Assembly: GCA_966249405.1 (NCBI GenBank)
Contig: CBINDO010000008.1
Span: 4,777 to 68,776, forward strand
Length of the DNA: 64,000 bases
DNA from: SZUA-265 sp966249405
GTDB taxonomy: Bacteria; Myxococcota_A; Polyangia; Polyangiales; Polyangiaceae
Direction: 5' to 3'
Shown here in pieces: positions 57,188 through 64,000 of this stretch. The notes beneath the pieces were generated by a model. That model saw only the letters and a program-made list of their open reading frames with translations, made no database searches and was not told the origin of the DNA. How positions within the stretch are numbered: position 1 is the stretch's first letter; each line of letters starts with the position of its first letter. Made by a program: the position numbers and the translations under genes.

Positions 57188-57834
57188 TTCAGTTCTTGTG
57201 CATGCTCTTTGTAATCATCGAGCGCTTGTTGGAGTCGTTCGAGGGCGTACCTCATCCGACTCTTGACGGTGTTTTCGCCGGTGCCTGTGATTTCCGCGAT
57301 CTCCTTGAAGGGCAGGCCGCCGACTTCGCGAAGCAGGAAAACCTCCTTCTGGTCGTCGGGTAGGGACTCGACGGCATTGGAGATTGCCTCTGCCATGCGC
57401 CCCTTGGCCGCAGACCGTTCGACGCTCGACCTCGGACTCGGATCTGGCAAGGTCTCGGACAAAGTTCGCCCGGTTTGGTCGCCGGGCGGGGCTTGGTCGA
57501 ACGACGGATGGCGACGCAGGCGCTGTTTTCGCTGGTAGTCGATGCACAGGTTGCGGGCGATCGCGTAGAGCCACGTCGAGAACCGCGCCTCGTGTTTGAA
57601 ACTCGCCGAGTTCTTGACGATCTTGAGGAACGTCTCCTGGGCGAGTTCCTCGGCCGAAGCCGGCTGCTTCACCAAGCGCAGGATGAAGTTGTAGACGCGC
57701 TGATGGTGGCGCCTGACCAGCCACGAGAAGGCCTCCCGGTCGCCTCTTTGGTAGCGGACCATGAGCAACTCGTCCGTGACCGAGGCCGTCTCGAGCTCGG
57801 TCGCCGACGTTCGCGGCCGCAAGCGAGCGCCCAC
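57184..57834 (-). CDS. ECF-family RNA polymerase sigma factor
   Basis: A sigma factor of about 216 residues. Region 2 is MVRYQRGDREAFSWLVRRHHQRVYNF with ELAQETFLKI and FSTWLYAIARNLCIDYQRK. Region 4 is LPDDQKEVFLLREVGGLPFKEIAEITGTGENTVKSRM. The start is uncertain: GTG at 57834 gives 26 residues before TDELLMVRYQ, whereas the open frame extends further and other GTG/TTG codons exist. Overlap with the anti-sigma gene marks them as a pair. The divergently transcribed TPR operon beginning at 58157 is a possible target. Confidence 0.9.
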   Translation of the reverse strand: MGARLRPRTSATELETASVTDELLMVRYQRGDREAFSWLVRRHHQRVYNFILRLVKQPASAEELAQETFLKIVKNSASFKHEARFSTWLYAIARNLCIDYQRKQRLRRHPSFDQAPPGDQTGRTLSETLPDPSPRSSVERSAAKGRMAEAISNAVESLPDDQKEVFLLREVGGLPFKEIAEITGTGENTVKSRMRYALERLQQALDDYKEHAQELK

Positions 57835-58075
57835 CGACGATGCCGGACCATCCTTAGTGGCCAACGCAGCCCTCGCAGTGGCGTGCCCCCCGGCACGAGC
57901 GTTCCACCGCACGCACGGGGCGGCGCGGCGTCGCTTGGGCCAGGTCTGGAGCGGCTTGCATAACGGGGCGGCAATGTACCCAGGTTCCCTTCACGGAGCG
58001 AGAATAAAACACGCGTCGAAACCAGCGCAAATGCACGTTTACGAGTTGCCAAGATGTCGCCGGGCAAGGCATCTT

Positions 58076-58106
58076 TTGAGGCACTTTGAGCCAATTGGGG
58101 TACAGT
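58076..58106 (+). promoter_or_regulatory. weak sigma-70-like promoter for the coiled-coil/TPR operon
   Basis: TTGAGG (58076-58081) and TACAGT (58101-58106) are separated by 19 bases, which is long. They lie about 50 bases before the ATG at 58157. In a gap of over 300 bases between divergent genes a promoter must exist, but this assignment is tentative. Confidence 0.3.
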
Positions 58107-58156
58107 CGCACGACCGCGGCCCCGGAAGGCTCCGGGAGAACCGGAAGAGGGTCACG

Positions 58157-59137
58157 ATGAATAGGCGCGGACGAGCGAGCGGATGGGCAAAGCAGTGGTG
58201 GCTACGCGCAGTAGCGATAACGCTCGTCGCTTTGTGCTGGCAAGGAGCGGTGTGGGCGCAAACCAAAACACCACCTCCGGCTGCTAAAGCGCCCAGTCCC
58301 ACCGGCGCCAGTGCCAGCGGTACCAGTGCCGGTACTTCGACACCTGCAGCGACGCCCAAAGCCAGCACCGCGCCGGCCTCGACGGGACCAGCGCCCTCCA
58401 ATCCGGCAACGAAGGGGGCCACGCCAGCGGCAGCGACTTCCGCCCAGGCGACGTCATCGTCCGCAGTGCCCGCCGAGCGTTCACCTGAGGGCGCAAACGA
58501 GGGCGTCCCGGGGCAGGGACCTTCCGCGGCTTCCCCCTCGCAGCCCGCTGTGGGGTCAGGCCCGGCCACGGCCGCGCCGACCAAGGGCTCGTTGGACGCG
58601 ACGACGTACGTCGTGCGCCTGCGGGACTTGGAGTCGCGCGTCGACGAGTTGAAGGAGCAAATTCGCCGCAGTCACACGCGGCTCAGCCTGCTCAGCGACA
58701 CCATCCTATCGGGCGGGATCGGCGGCGCCGAGGCCGACATCGTGTTCCGCAACGAGATGAGCAACGCGTTTCGCGTGGTCAGCGTCCTGTTCGTCCTCGA
58801 CGGCGCCGTCATGAAGAAGGAGCAGGACGACACTGGGGAACTCGCGGCCAAGAAGACCATTCCGGTTTACAACGGGCCGTTGACTCCTGGCGACCACACG
58901 CTGCAGGTCGTGGTCGTCTTCCAAGGACACGGCTACGGCGTCTTCTCTTATTTGCGCGCTCACAAGTACACGACGAAACACACGCACTCTTTCACCGTCA
59001 CCGAAGGCAAGGTGGCGCGCATCGAGGCAACCGCCTTCGAAAAGGGGGGCGTGACGACGCCGATCGACCAGCGCCCCAACGTGCGCTTCACCGAGAAAAT
59101 CGTGGGTAGCCTCGAGGCGAAGACCGGGTCCAACTGA
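58157..59137 (+). CDS. secreted coiled-coil protein with Pro/Ala/Ser linker
   Basis: A 326-residue protein. The ATG at 58157 is preceded by GGAAGAGGG and begins a signal peptide (WWLRAVAITLVALCWQGAVWA-Q). Residues 35-150 are Pro, Ala, Ser and Thr low complexity. A short coiled coil (YVVRLRDLESRVDELKEQIRR, split here by family judgement) follows. Then comes a beta-rich domain (NAFRVVSVLFVLDGAVMKK; GDHTLQVVVVFQGHGYG). Myxobacterial homologues are often mislabelled dihydrolipoamide acetyltransferase because of the Pro/Ala linker, but no lipoyl motif is present. The TGATG overlap couples it to the next gene. Confidence 0.8.
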   Translation: MNRRGRASGWAKQWWLRAVAITLVALCWQGAVWAQTKTPPPAAKAPSPTGASASGTSAGTSTPAATPKASTAPASTGPAPSNPATKGATPAAATSAQATSSSAVPAERSPEGANEGVPGQGPSAASPSQPAVGSGPATAAPTKGSLDATTYVVRLRDLESRVDELKEQIRRSHTRLSLLSDTILSGGIGGAEADIVFRNEMSNAFRVVSVLFVLDGAVMKKEQDDTGELAAKKTIPVYNGPLTPGDHTLQVVVVFQGHGYGVFSYLRAHKYTTKHTHSFTVTEGKVARIEATAFEKGGVTTPIDQRPNVRFTEKIVGSLEAKTGSN

Positions 59138-61551
59138 TGGCGAATCCTGCCGTTCGTTCGGTGAAACTCAGGCGCGCGTGGTGGAGCCGAGGGGCCGGGG
59201 CGGCATTGCTCGGGGTTTACGTCGCTTGGGCCCCCGCGGCGTATGCCCTCGACGAAGCGGAAGCCATCGGTCGCGCCGAGATTGCCGTCAGTGACGCCGA
59301 AAGGGGGCTGGGCGACATCGTTACCTTGGCGCGCACGGACAAACCCCCGACGGCACTCGAACGCATCGCCGCGGGCGAGGTGTTCTTGCGTCAGAAGGAC
59401 TTCAAACGGGCGATCTCGGCGTTCTGTCAGGTGGTGGAGTTGTTTCGGCAGGGCAAGGCTTCCGAAAGCTCACACGCGGACGCGTTGTACCTGCTCGCCG
59501 AAGCGTACTTCAGAGACGACCAGCTGCTCAGCGCGAGGCGACAGTACCGAGCGCTGGCGGAGCTCGGGCACAAGCCCGGCTACGCCACGTACGCGGGTCG
59601 AGCGCTCGGACGTTTGGTCGACGTCGCCCTGCGCACCGAGCGTCTCGACGGGTTGGACTTCGTGTTCAGCCGTCTCGCCGAGTTGCCCACCGAAGACGCG
59701 TCGGGTTCGTTGGCCTACGCACTCGGCAAGGCCCATTTCGCGCGCCGCCAATACGCGGACTCGGCGCGCGCGCTGGCCCGCGTTCCCGAGCGCTCGGCGT
59801 TCACCCTGCAGTCCGGCTACTTGATGGGTGTGATTTACACGAATCAGGCCCTCGACGGACAGGTTCAGCTCGACCAAGCCGAACTCGACAAGGTGCCCAC
59901 CGCTTCGCGCAAGTTCGGCGCGGCCATCCTCCAATTTCAACGCGTCACGCAGCTCGAGGCCAAGTCGCCGGACGAGCAACACATCCTCGACTTGGCTTGG
60001 ATGGCATTGGGCCGGTTGTTCTACGAGACGGACAACCACCTCGATTCGGCTGACGCTTACAACCACGTGGGCCGCAACTCCCCCGAGTTCGCGACGGTGC
60101 TGTTCGAGTTGGCTTGGGTCTACGTTCGGATGGAAGACTACAAGCGCGCTGAACAAGCGCTCGAGCTGTTGTCGATTGTCTCGCCCGAGACGTTGTCCTT
60201 CGCAGAAGGTTCGCTGCTTCGCGCCGACCTCATGTTGCGCTCCAAGGAGTTCGATGGAGCGCTCGAGGTTTACCAAAGTGTCAAGAGCCGCTTCGAGCCG
60301 ATTCGCTCCGACGTCGACGCCTTCCTCGTTGCGACCTCGGATCCCGCCGTCTATTACGACCGCTTGATCGAGGACCGAATCGGTATTCGCACCGAAAACG
60401 AGGTGCCGCCGGTGGTGATGGACTGGGTGCGTCAAGAGTCGGAGGATCAGCGCGTGTTCGCGCTCATCGACGACGTGACGCGGTCGCGTGAGTTAGTGCG
60501 CGAGGCCCAGCGCATGGCGAGAAAGATGGAGGACGTCCTCAACTCCTCGACGCGGGCGCGCGCGTTCCCCGACTTGAAGTTGCGGCTCCAGCACTCGCTG
60601 GGTCTCGTCAACCAACTGAGCAAGGCCAAACGAACGCTGGCGCTCGGACTCGAGGCTGCCGACGACTCGGCCTACGGCGGCGAACTCGGCGAGGTCCGCG
60701 CCCGGCGGCGCTCACTGATGGATCGGATGCGGTGGCTCCCGGTCACGGTGGGTGATTTTTCGCGGCGCGAGTCGACGGGGCAAGAGGAGTGGAACAGTGT
60801 GTCTCAGCGGCTGCAGCAGCTGACGTTGGAGACCGATCGCCTGCAGGCTGTGGTCAACGGCCTGCGGCGCGTGTTGCGCGATTCGGACCACTACGGCGTG
60901 GTGCGGAGCCCGGACGCCAAGGCTCGATTCCAGGCGGAGATCGAAGCCAACGAACGGCAAGTAGAGGTCTACCGCCGGAGACTCGCCGAGTACCGCGAGC
61001 AGATCGAGCGCGGCCGCGTGCAGATAGGCTTCGGCGACAGCCGTTACGTCGAAGATCGGCGCGTGCGAGACGAGTTCGAACGCACGTTCACGCGCGAACT
61101 CGAGCTCATCAGCAGCGGCGCTGGCGGTCCCAAGGCGCTGGATTTTGCTCGCGAAGCGGCACCGCTCGTCCAGCGCGCAGCCAAGACCCAGGTTCGCCTG
61201 CGGCAGCTCATCGGTGGTTTCGAGCGAGAGGTGGCAGAAGACGCCGCGCGCTTGAACGCCGCGATCCAAGTCGAGAACGAACAGCTGCGGGCGTTCTCCG
61301 AACAGTTGGACGCTCTCGATCAACACGCGCGGTTGCTGGTTGGTGAGGTGGCGAAGCGCAACTTCGGCCTGGTGCGAGAGCGGTTACGGAGCATCGTGCT
61401 GCGCGCAGACGTAGGCATCGTTCAGCAAGCGTGGGAGGTTCGTGAATTGCATCGTGAGCGCGTTCGGGAGCTGCAGCGGGTTCGTTCCACGGAAGAACAG
61501 AAGCTCAACGAAGAGATGAAGGAAGTGCTGCAGGACGGAGACGAGCCATGA
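59137..61551 (+). CDS. large periplasmic TPR/coiled-coil protein
   Basis: An 804-residue protein with an N-terminal signal sequence (GAALLGVYVAWAPAAYA). The first 400 residues are TPR-like helical pairs (AGEVFLRQKDFKRAISAFCQVVELF; ADALYLLAEAYFRDDQLLSARRQYRAL; ELAWVYVRMEDYKRAEQALEL). From about 440 on it is charged and heptad-rich, a coiled coil with many Arg, Glu and Gln. It lies between and overlaps both neighbours (TGATG, ATGA), so the three proteins are probably made in fixed ratio for an envelope complex. Confidence 0.82.
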   Translation: MANPAVRSVKLRRAWWSRGAGAALLGVYVAWAPAAYALDEAEAIGRAEIAVSDAERGLGDIVTLARTDKPPTALERIAAGEVFLRQKDFKRAISAFCQVVELFRQGKASESSHADALYLLAEAYFRDDQLLSARRQYRALAELGHKPGYATYAGRALGRLVDVALRTERLDGLDFVFSRLAELPTEDASGSLAYALGKAHFARRQYADSARALARVPERSAFTLQSGYLMGVIYTNQALDGQVQLDQAELDKVPTASRKFGAAILQFQRVTQLEAKSPDEQHILDLAWMALGRLFYETDNHLDSADAYNHVGRNSPEFATVLFELAWVYVRMEDYKRAEQALELLSIVSPETLSFAEGSLLRADLMLRSKEFDGALEVYQSVKSRFEPIRSDVDAFLVATSDPAVYYDRLIEDRIGIRTENEVPPVVMDWVRQESEDQRVFALIDDVTRSRELVREAQRMARKMEDVLNSSTRARAFPDLKLRLQHSLGLVNQLSKAKRTLALGLEAADDSAYGGELGEVRARRRSLMDRMRWLPVTVGDFSRRESTGQEEWNSVSQRLQQLTLETDRLQAVVNGLRRVLRDSDHYGVVRSPDAKARFQAEIEANERQVEVYRRRLAEYREQIERGRVQIGFGDSRYVEDRRVRDEFERTFTRELELISSGAGGPKALDFAREAAPLVQRAAKTQVRLRQLIGGFEREVAEDAARLNAAIQVENEQLRAFSEQLDALDQHARLLVGEVAKRNFGLVRERLRSIVLRADVGIVQQAWEVRELHRERVRELQRVRSTEEQKLNEEMKEVLQDGDEP

Positions 61552-64000
61552 GCTGCAATCGCGCGACTCGAACCGTGGTTCGCTTTGCGGCGGGCCGGCA
61601 TTTGCGCGTCGCCTTGGCGACGTCCGCACTTCTGACGGCCATCGGCGGCTTCGCGGTGGCGAAGACCGAAGCGCCGGCCGCGCCCCCGAGTAAGGCCCAA
61701 CTGGAAGCCTTCGAGACATTGGATTCCGAAGCCCGCGTCTTCGCCAAGTCCGGAGAGGACTACAGCAAGAGTCTCACCACGATCATCGCTCACCACTACG
61801 AGGAGCGTCGCCGCCGCATCGTCTCCGGGTTGGAGTCCAAAATCGAGCTCGAGCAGGAGAAGGTGGAGGTAACCCGCGACGAGGCGATCCGACGCCTAGA
61901 GGAGTTCGTCGCCAAGTACAGCGGGCCCCAGGCGCACCCGGAAGCCACCCCCGACGCCATGTATCGGCTCGCCGCGCTTTACGAGGAGAAGGGGAGGGCC
62001 AACTTCGACGCCGACTTGTCCGAGACCCTTCGTCCGGCGATGCGCTTGTACCGGCAGATTATCGCCGAATTTCCCAAGTACGAGGAGATCGCTGGCGTCC
62101 ACTATTACCTCGGCCACGCTTACTTGGACACCGGGGATCTCGTTCACTCGCAGCAGGCGTGGCGCAGCCTGGTTTGTGCCAATCAGTACAGCGTCCAGAC
62201 CGACCCTGCCAATCCCGAAGAGATCCTCGTCCAACCGTTGCCACAAGACCACGACGAAGCGTTCTGGAACGACTGGTACAACAAGCACCCAGTTCCTTTG
62301 GACCAGCTCGGCACCGGTCAAACGTCGCATTCACGGACTGGCGTCGCGGCACGCCAGGAGGAGCTCCAGTTCGTCGATCCGTACGCGGGGTGCGTCGCGT
62401 TGCCCCAAGAGGTAGAACCCGACGAAGAGCCGCGTTACGTGGCCGAGGTGTGGTGGCAGCTGGGCAACTACCACTTCGACCAGATAGCGCCGAGCGGCGG
62501 GCCATACGAACTCAATCGGGCCGCCGCGACGTACGAACGCTCGATGCAGTACCGCAAGCCACCGCTGTATGGCGTGGCGATGTACAAGCTGGCTTGGACC
62601 TTGTTCAAGCAGCAGCGTTACAAGAGCGCCGTCGATTGGTTCGTCAACTTGCTCTACTACGCGGACGAACAAGAGGAAAAGACGGGCGATCCGGGCGCCG
62701 ACTTTCGCTCCGAGGCATTTACGTACATCGCGGGATCGCTCACGTACGTCGATTTCCAAGGCCCCCCCGCGATCGACCCTTACATCGCACGGAGCGACAT
62801 CCTCGACGTCGAGTCGGACCCTTTGGTCGCCGAGGAGAAGATGGGGGTCGCGCTGACCCGAGTTCAAGACGCGGCGCTCGTCCCTCAGGACAGGAAGTGG
62901 ACGGTCGAGATTTACAAGGCCTTGGCCAAAGAGTTCGTCGAGATCAACCAGCAGCGCAACGCGATCCGGACTCTCGAGCTGACGTTGACCAAGTTCCCGC
63001 TCGACCGCGATGCCCCGAAGCTACAAAACCAGGTCGCGGAGCTTTACGACGCGATTGCTCGGCAGGCACCGGACGGTTCTGCGGTCCGGGAAGAAGCGTC
63101 GAACGCGGCGCTTGCAGCGCGTACCAAACTCGCGGAGTACGTCGGGGACACCGCCTGGACGCGCGCCAACAAGGAGGACCCCGAGGCGATCCAGCAAGCC
63201 GAGCAATTGGTGCGCACGGGCTTGCAGCGCGCGGCTGCCGACCACACCAACGTTGCCCGGGCGTTGTTCGCGCGCGCGCGTCAGGTTACCGACAAGAACA
63301 CCCGGCGCGCGGTCTTGACCAAGGCCATCGAAGAATATCGTCTGGCCGCCAAGGGTTGGTCTGCCTACATCGACCAGGATCCGAACGCCATCGACGCCTA
63401 CGAGAGCCGCTTCTGGCTCGCAGACGCGCTGTACTGGAACGTGGTGCTCCAGATCGAGCTCGAGGAGATGCCGAGCGGTGACGAGATCCGCGCCGCTCAA
63501 CTGGCGGCCAAAGAGGTGAGAGACTCGAACGAGGACGACAAGTTTCTACAGCCCTCGGCTTTTTATTTGGTGGTCATCGCCGACCGAGTGCTCGAGGCTC
63601 GGTACCGTGAATACGAGCAGAGCGGTGGGACACGCGGTGTGGAACGCCGCGACGCGGTTGGTTTCGAAGGGGACGGCGACGCACGCAAAGTGGTGAGCGT
63701 GCAATTGCCGGAGGAAGTGACCGGCGCGGTGACGGCACGCGACGAGTACAACCAGCGCGTCGAGGCGCCACAGGATGCCCAAAACAACCGGCCTCTGTAC
63801 GCCTTTCAAGCCGCCGACTATTACTTCGTGTACGGACAGTTCAAGCAGGCCGAGGCCCGCTTCGTGCCGATCATGGACCTCAACTGCGGCAAAAACGAGT
63901 GGGGTTACAGGGCGTGGGAGAAGCTCATCAGCATGAGCAACTTCCAAGGCAACGCGGCGCGCAGTCGCGAACTCGTCGAAGGCAAGAGCTGCGCCTTCAA
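61548..64000 (+). CDS. large TPR protein, secreted, truncated by the window end
   Basis: At least 817 residues; no stop before the window ends. The N-terminus has a signal-like hydrophobic stretch (LRVALATSALLTAIGGFAVA). A charged helix follows (HHYEERRRRIVSGLESKIELEQEK), then TPR-type repeats (DAMYRLAALYEEKGRANF; EIAGVHYYLGHAYLDTGDLVHSQQAW; GVAMYKLAWTLFKQQRYKSAVDWF; YAFQAADYYFVYGQFKQAEARF). The ATG overlaps the preceding stop (ATGA). Tandem giant TPR genes after a coiled-coil protein recall the Glt/Nfs-type gliding and spore-coat machinery of Myxococcus, but this is only layout similarity. Confidence 0.8.
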   Translation, partial: MSCNRATRTVVRFAAGRHLRVALATSALLTAIGGFAVAKTEAPAAPPSKAQLEAFETLDSEARVFAKSGEDYSKSLTTIIAHHYEERRRRIVSGLESKIELEQEKVEVTRDEAIRRLEEFVAKYSGPQAHPEATPDAMYRLAALYEEKGRANFDADLSETLRPAMRLYRQIIAEFPKYEEIAGVHYYLGHAYLDTGDLVHSQQAWRSLVCANQYSVQTDPANPEEILVQPLPQDHDEAFWNDWYNKHPVPLDQLGTGQTSHSRTGVAARQEELQFVDPYAGCVALPQEVEPDEEPRYVAEVWWQLGNYHFDQIAPSGGPYELNRAAATYERSMQYRKPPLYGVAMYKLAWTLFKQQRYKSAVDWFVNLLYYADEQEEKTGDPGADFRSEAFTYIAGSLTYVDFQGPPAIDPYIARSDILDVESDPLVAEEKMGVALTRVQDAALVPQDRKWTVEIYKALAKEFVEINQQRNAIRTLELTLTKFPLDRDAPKLQNQVAELYDAIARQAPDGSAVREEASNAALAARTKLAEYVGDTAWTRANKEDPEAIQQAEQLVRTGLQRAAADHTNVARALFARARQVTDKNTRRAVLTKAIEEYRLAAKGWSAYIDQDPNAIDAYESRFWLADALYWNVVLQIELEEMPSGDEIRAAQLAAKEVRDSNEDDKFLQPSAFYLVVIADRVLEARYREYEQSGGTRGVERRDAVGFEGDGDARKVVSVQLPEEVTGAVTARDEYNQRVEAPQDAQNNRPLYAFQAADYYFVYGQFKQAEARFVPIMDLNCGKNEWGYRAWEKLISMSNFQGNAARSRELVEGKSCAF

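Overview
The window reads as chromosomal DNA of a myxobacterium (Myxococcota, most likely Polyangiales/Sorangiineae). This is inferred from the GC-rich, densely packed coding, three eukaryote-like Ser/Thr kinases with C-terminal membrane segments, an FG-GAP lipoprotein with a Ser/Thr-rich stalk, several Pro/Ala-rich envelope proteins and large TPR/coiled-coil secreted proteins. No rRNA, tRNA, CRISPR array, prophage or insertion sequence was found.

Layout. 1-2.1 kb: tail of an RNA methyltransferase, a DUF72-like protein with an acidic tail, and a conserved-looking unknown. 2.1-6.7 kb (minus strand): rpmB, an N-formylglutamate amidohydrolase-like protein, xerD and a compact trpG-trpD-trpC run without trpE. 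6.7-10.5 kb: PilZ protein, a Pro/Gly-rich membrane protein, and a CNNM/CorC-type CBS protein. 11-13.8 kb (minus): gatC-gatA-truB. 14-18.1 kb: Ser/Thr kinase, then rpsB-tsf. 18.2-21.8 kb (minus): a complete-looking lasso-peptide cluster in the order B1-B2-HPr-kinase-like-cyclase-precursor. 22-26.2 kb: a 1397-residue FG-GAP lipoprotein. 26.4-31.2 kb: a surface-sugar group (Gfo/Idh/MocA dehydrogenase, DegT aminotransferase, polysaccharide deacetylase, small unknown, WecA/MraY-type transferase). 31.4-34 kb: thiG, VanZ-like, ThiE/TenI-like, response regulator. 34-37.4 kb (minus): frataxin, a YPQQQ-repeat lipoprotein, MrfA-type helicase. 37.6-41.9 kb: lspA-lgt-lipoprotein, folD, SirB1-like. 42.1-46.6 kb (minus): kinase plus FGE-like protein, secreted unknown, UPF0104 flippase-like protein and CpsB/CapC-type phosphatase. 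46.7-50.6 kb: an ArsA-type ATPase split by a +1 frameshift and a third kinase. 50.6-53.1 kb (minus): era-der. 53.3-55.7 kb: ArnT/PMT-type glycosyltransferase. 56.1-57.8 kb (minus): ECF sigma/anti-sigma pair. 58.2-64 kb: an overlapping operon of a secreted coiled-coil protein and two TPR proteins, the last cut by the window end.

The most notable item is the lasso-peptide operon. The 73-residue precursor has the full leader motif (Y-x2-P-x-L-x3-G-x5-T), a predicted 23-residue core with Glu at position 9, a very basic tail and a C-terminal serine. An HPr-kinase-like protein is encoded in the same overlapping operon. Together these predict a C-terminally phosphorylated lasso peptide of the paeninodin type, from a myxobacterium and with a cationic tail. 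No exporter or isopeptidase is present.

A second signal is a family of about 230-bp intergenic inverted-repeat elements (one of the three copies internally deleted), accompanied by a shorter 35-44 bp repeat family also in three copies. All copies lie between genes and none encodes a protein.
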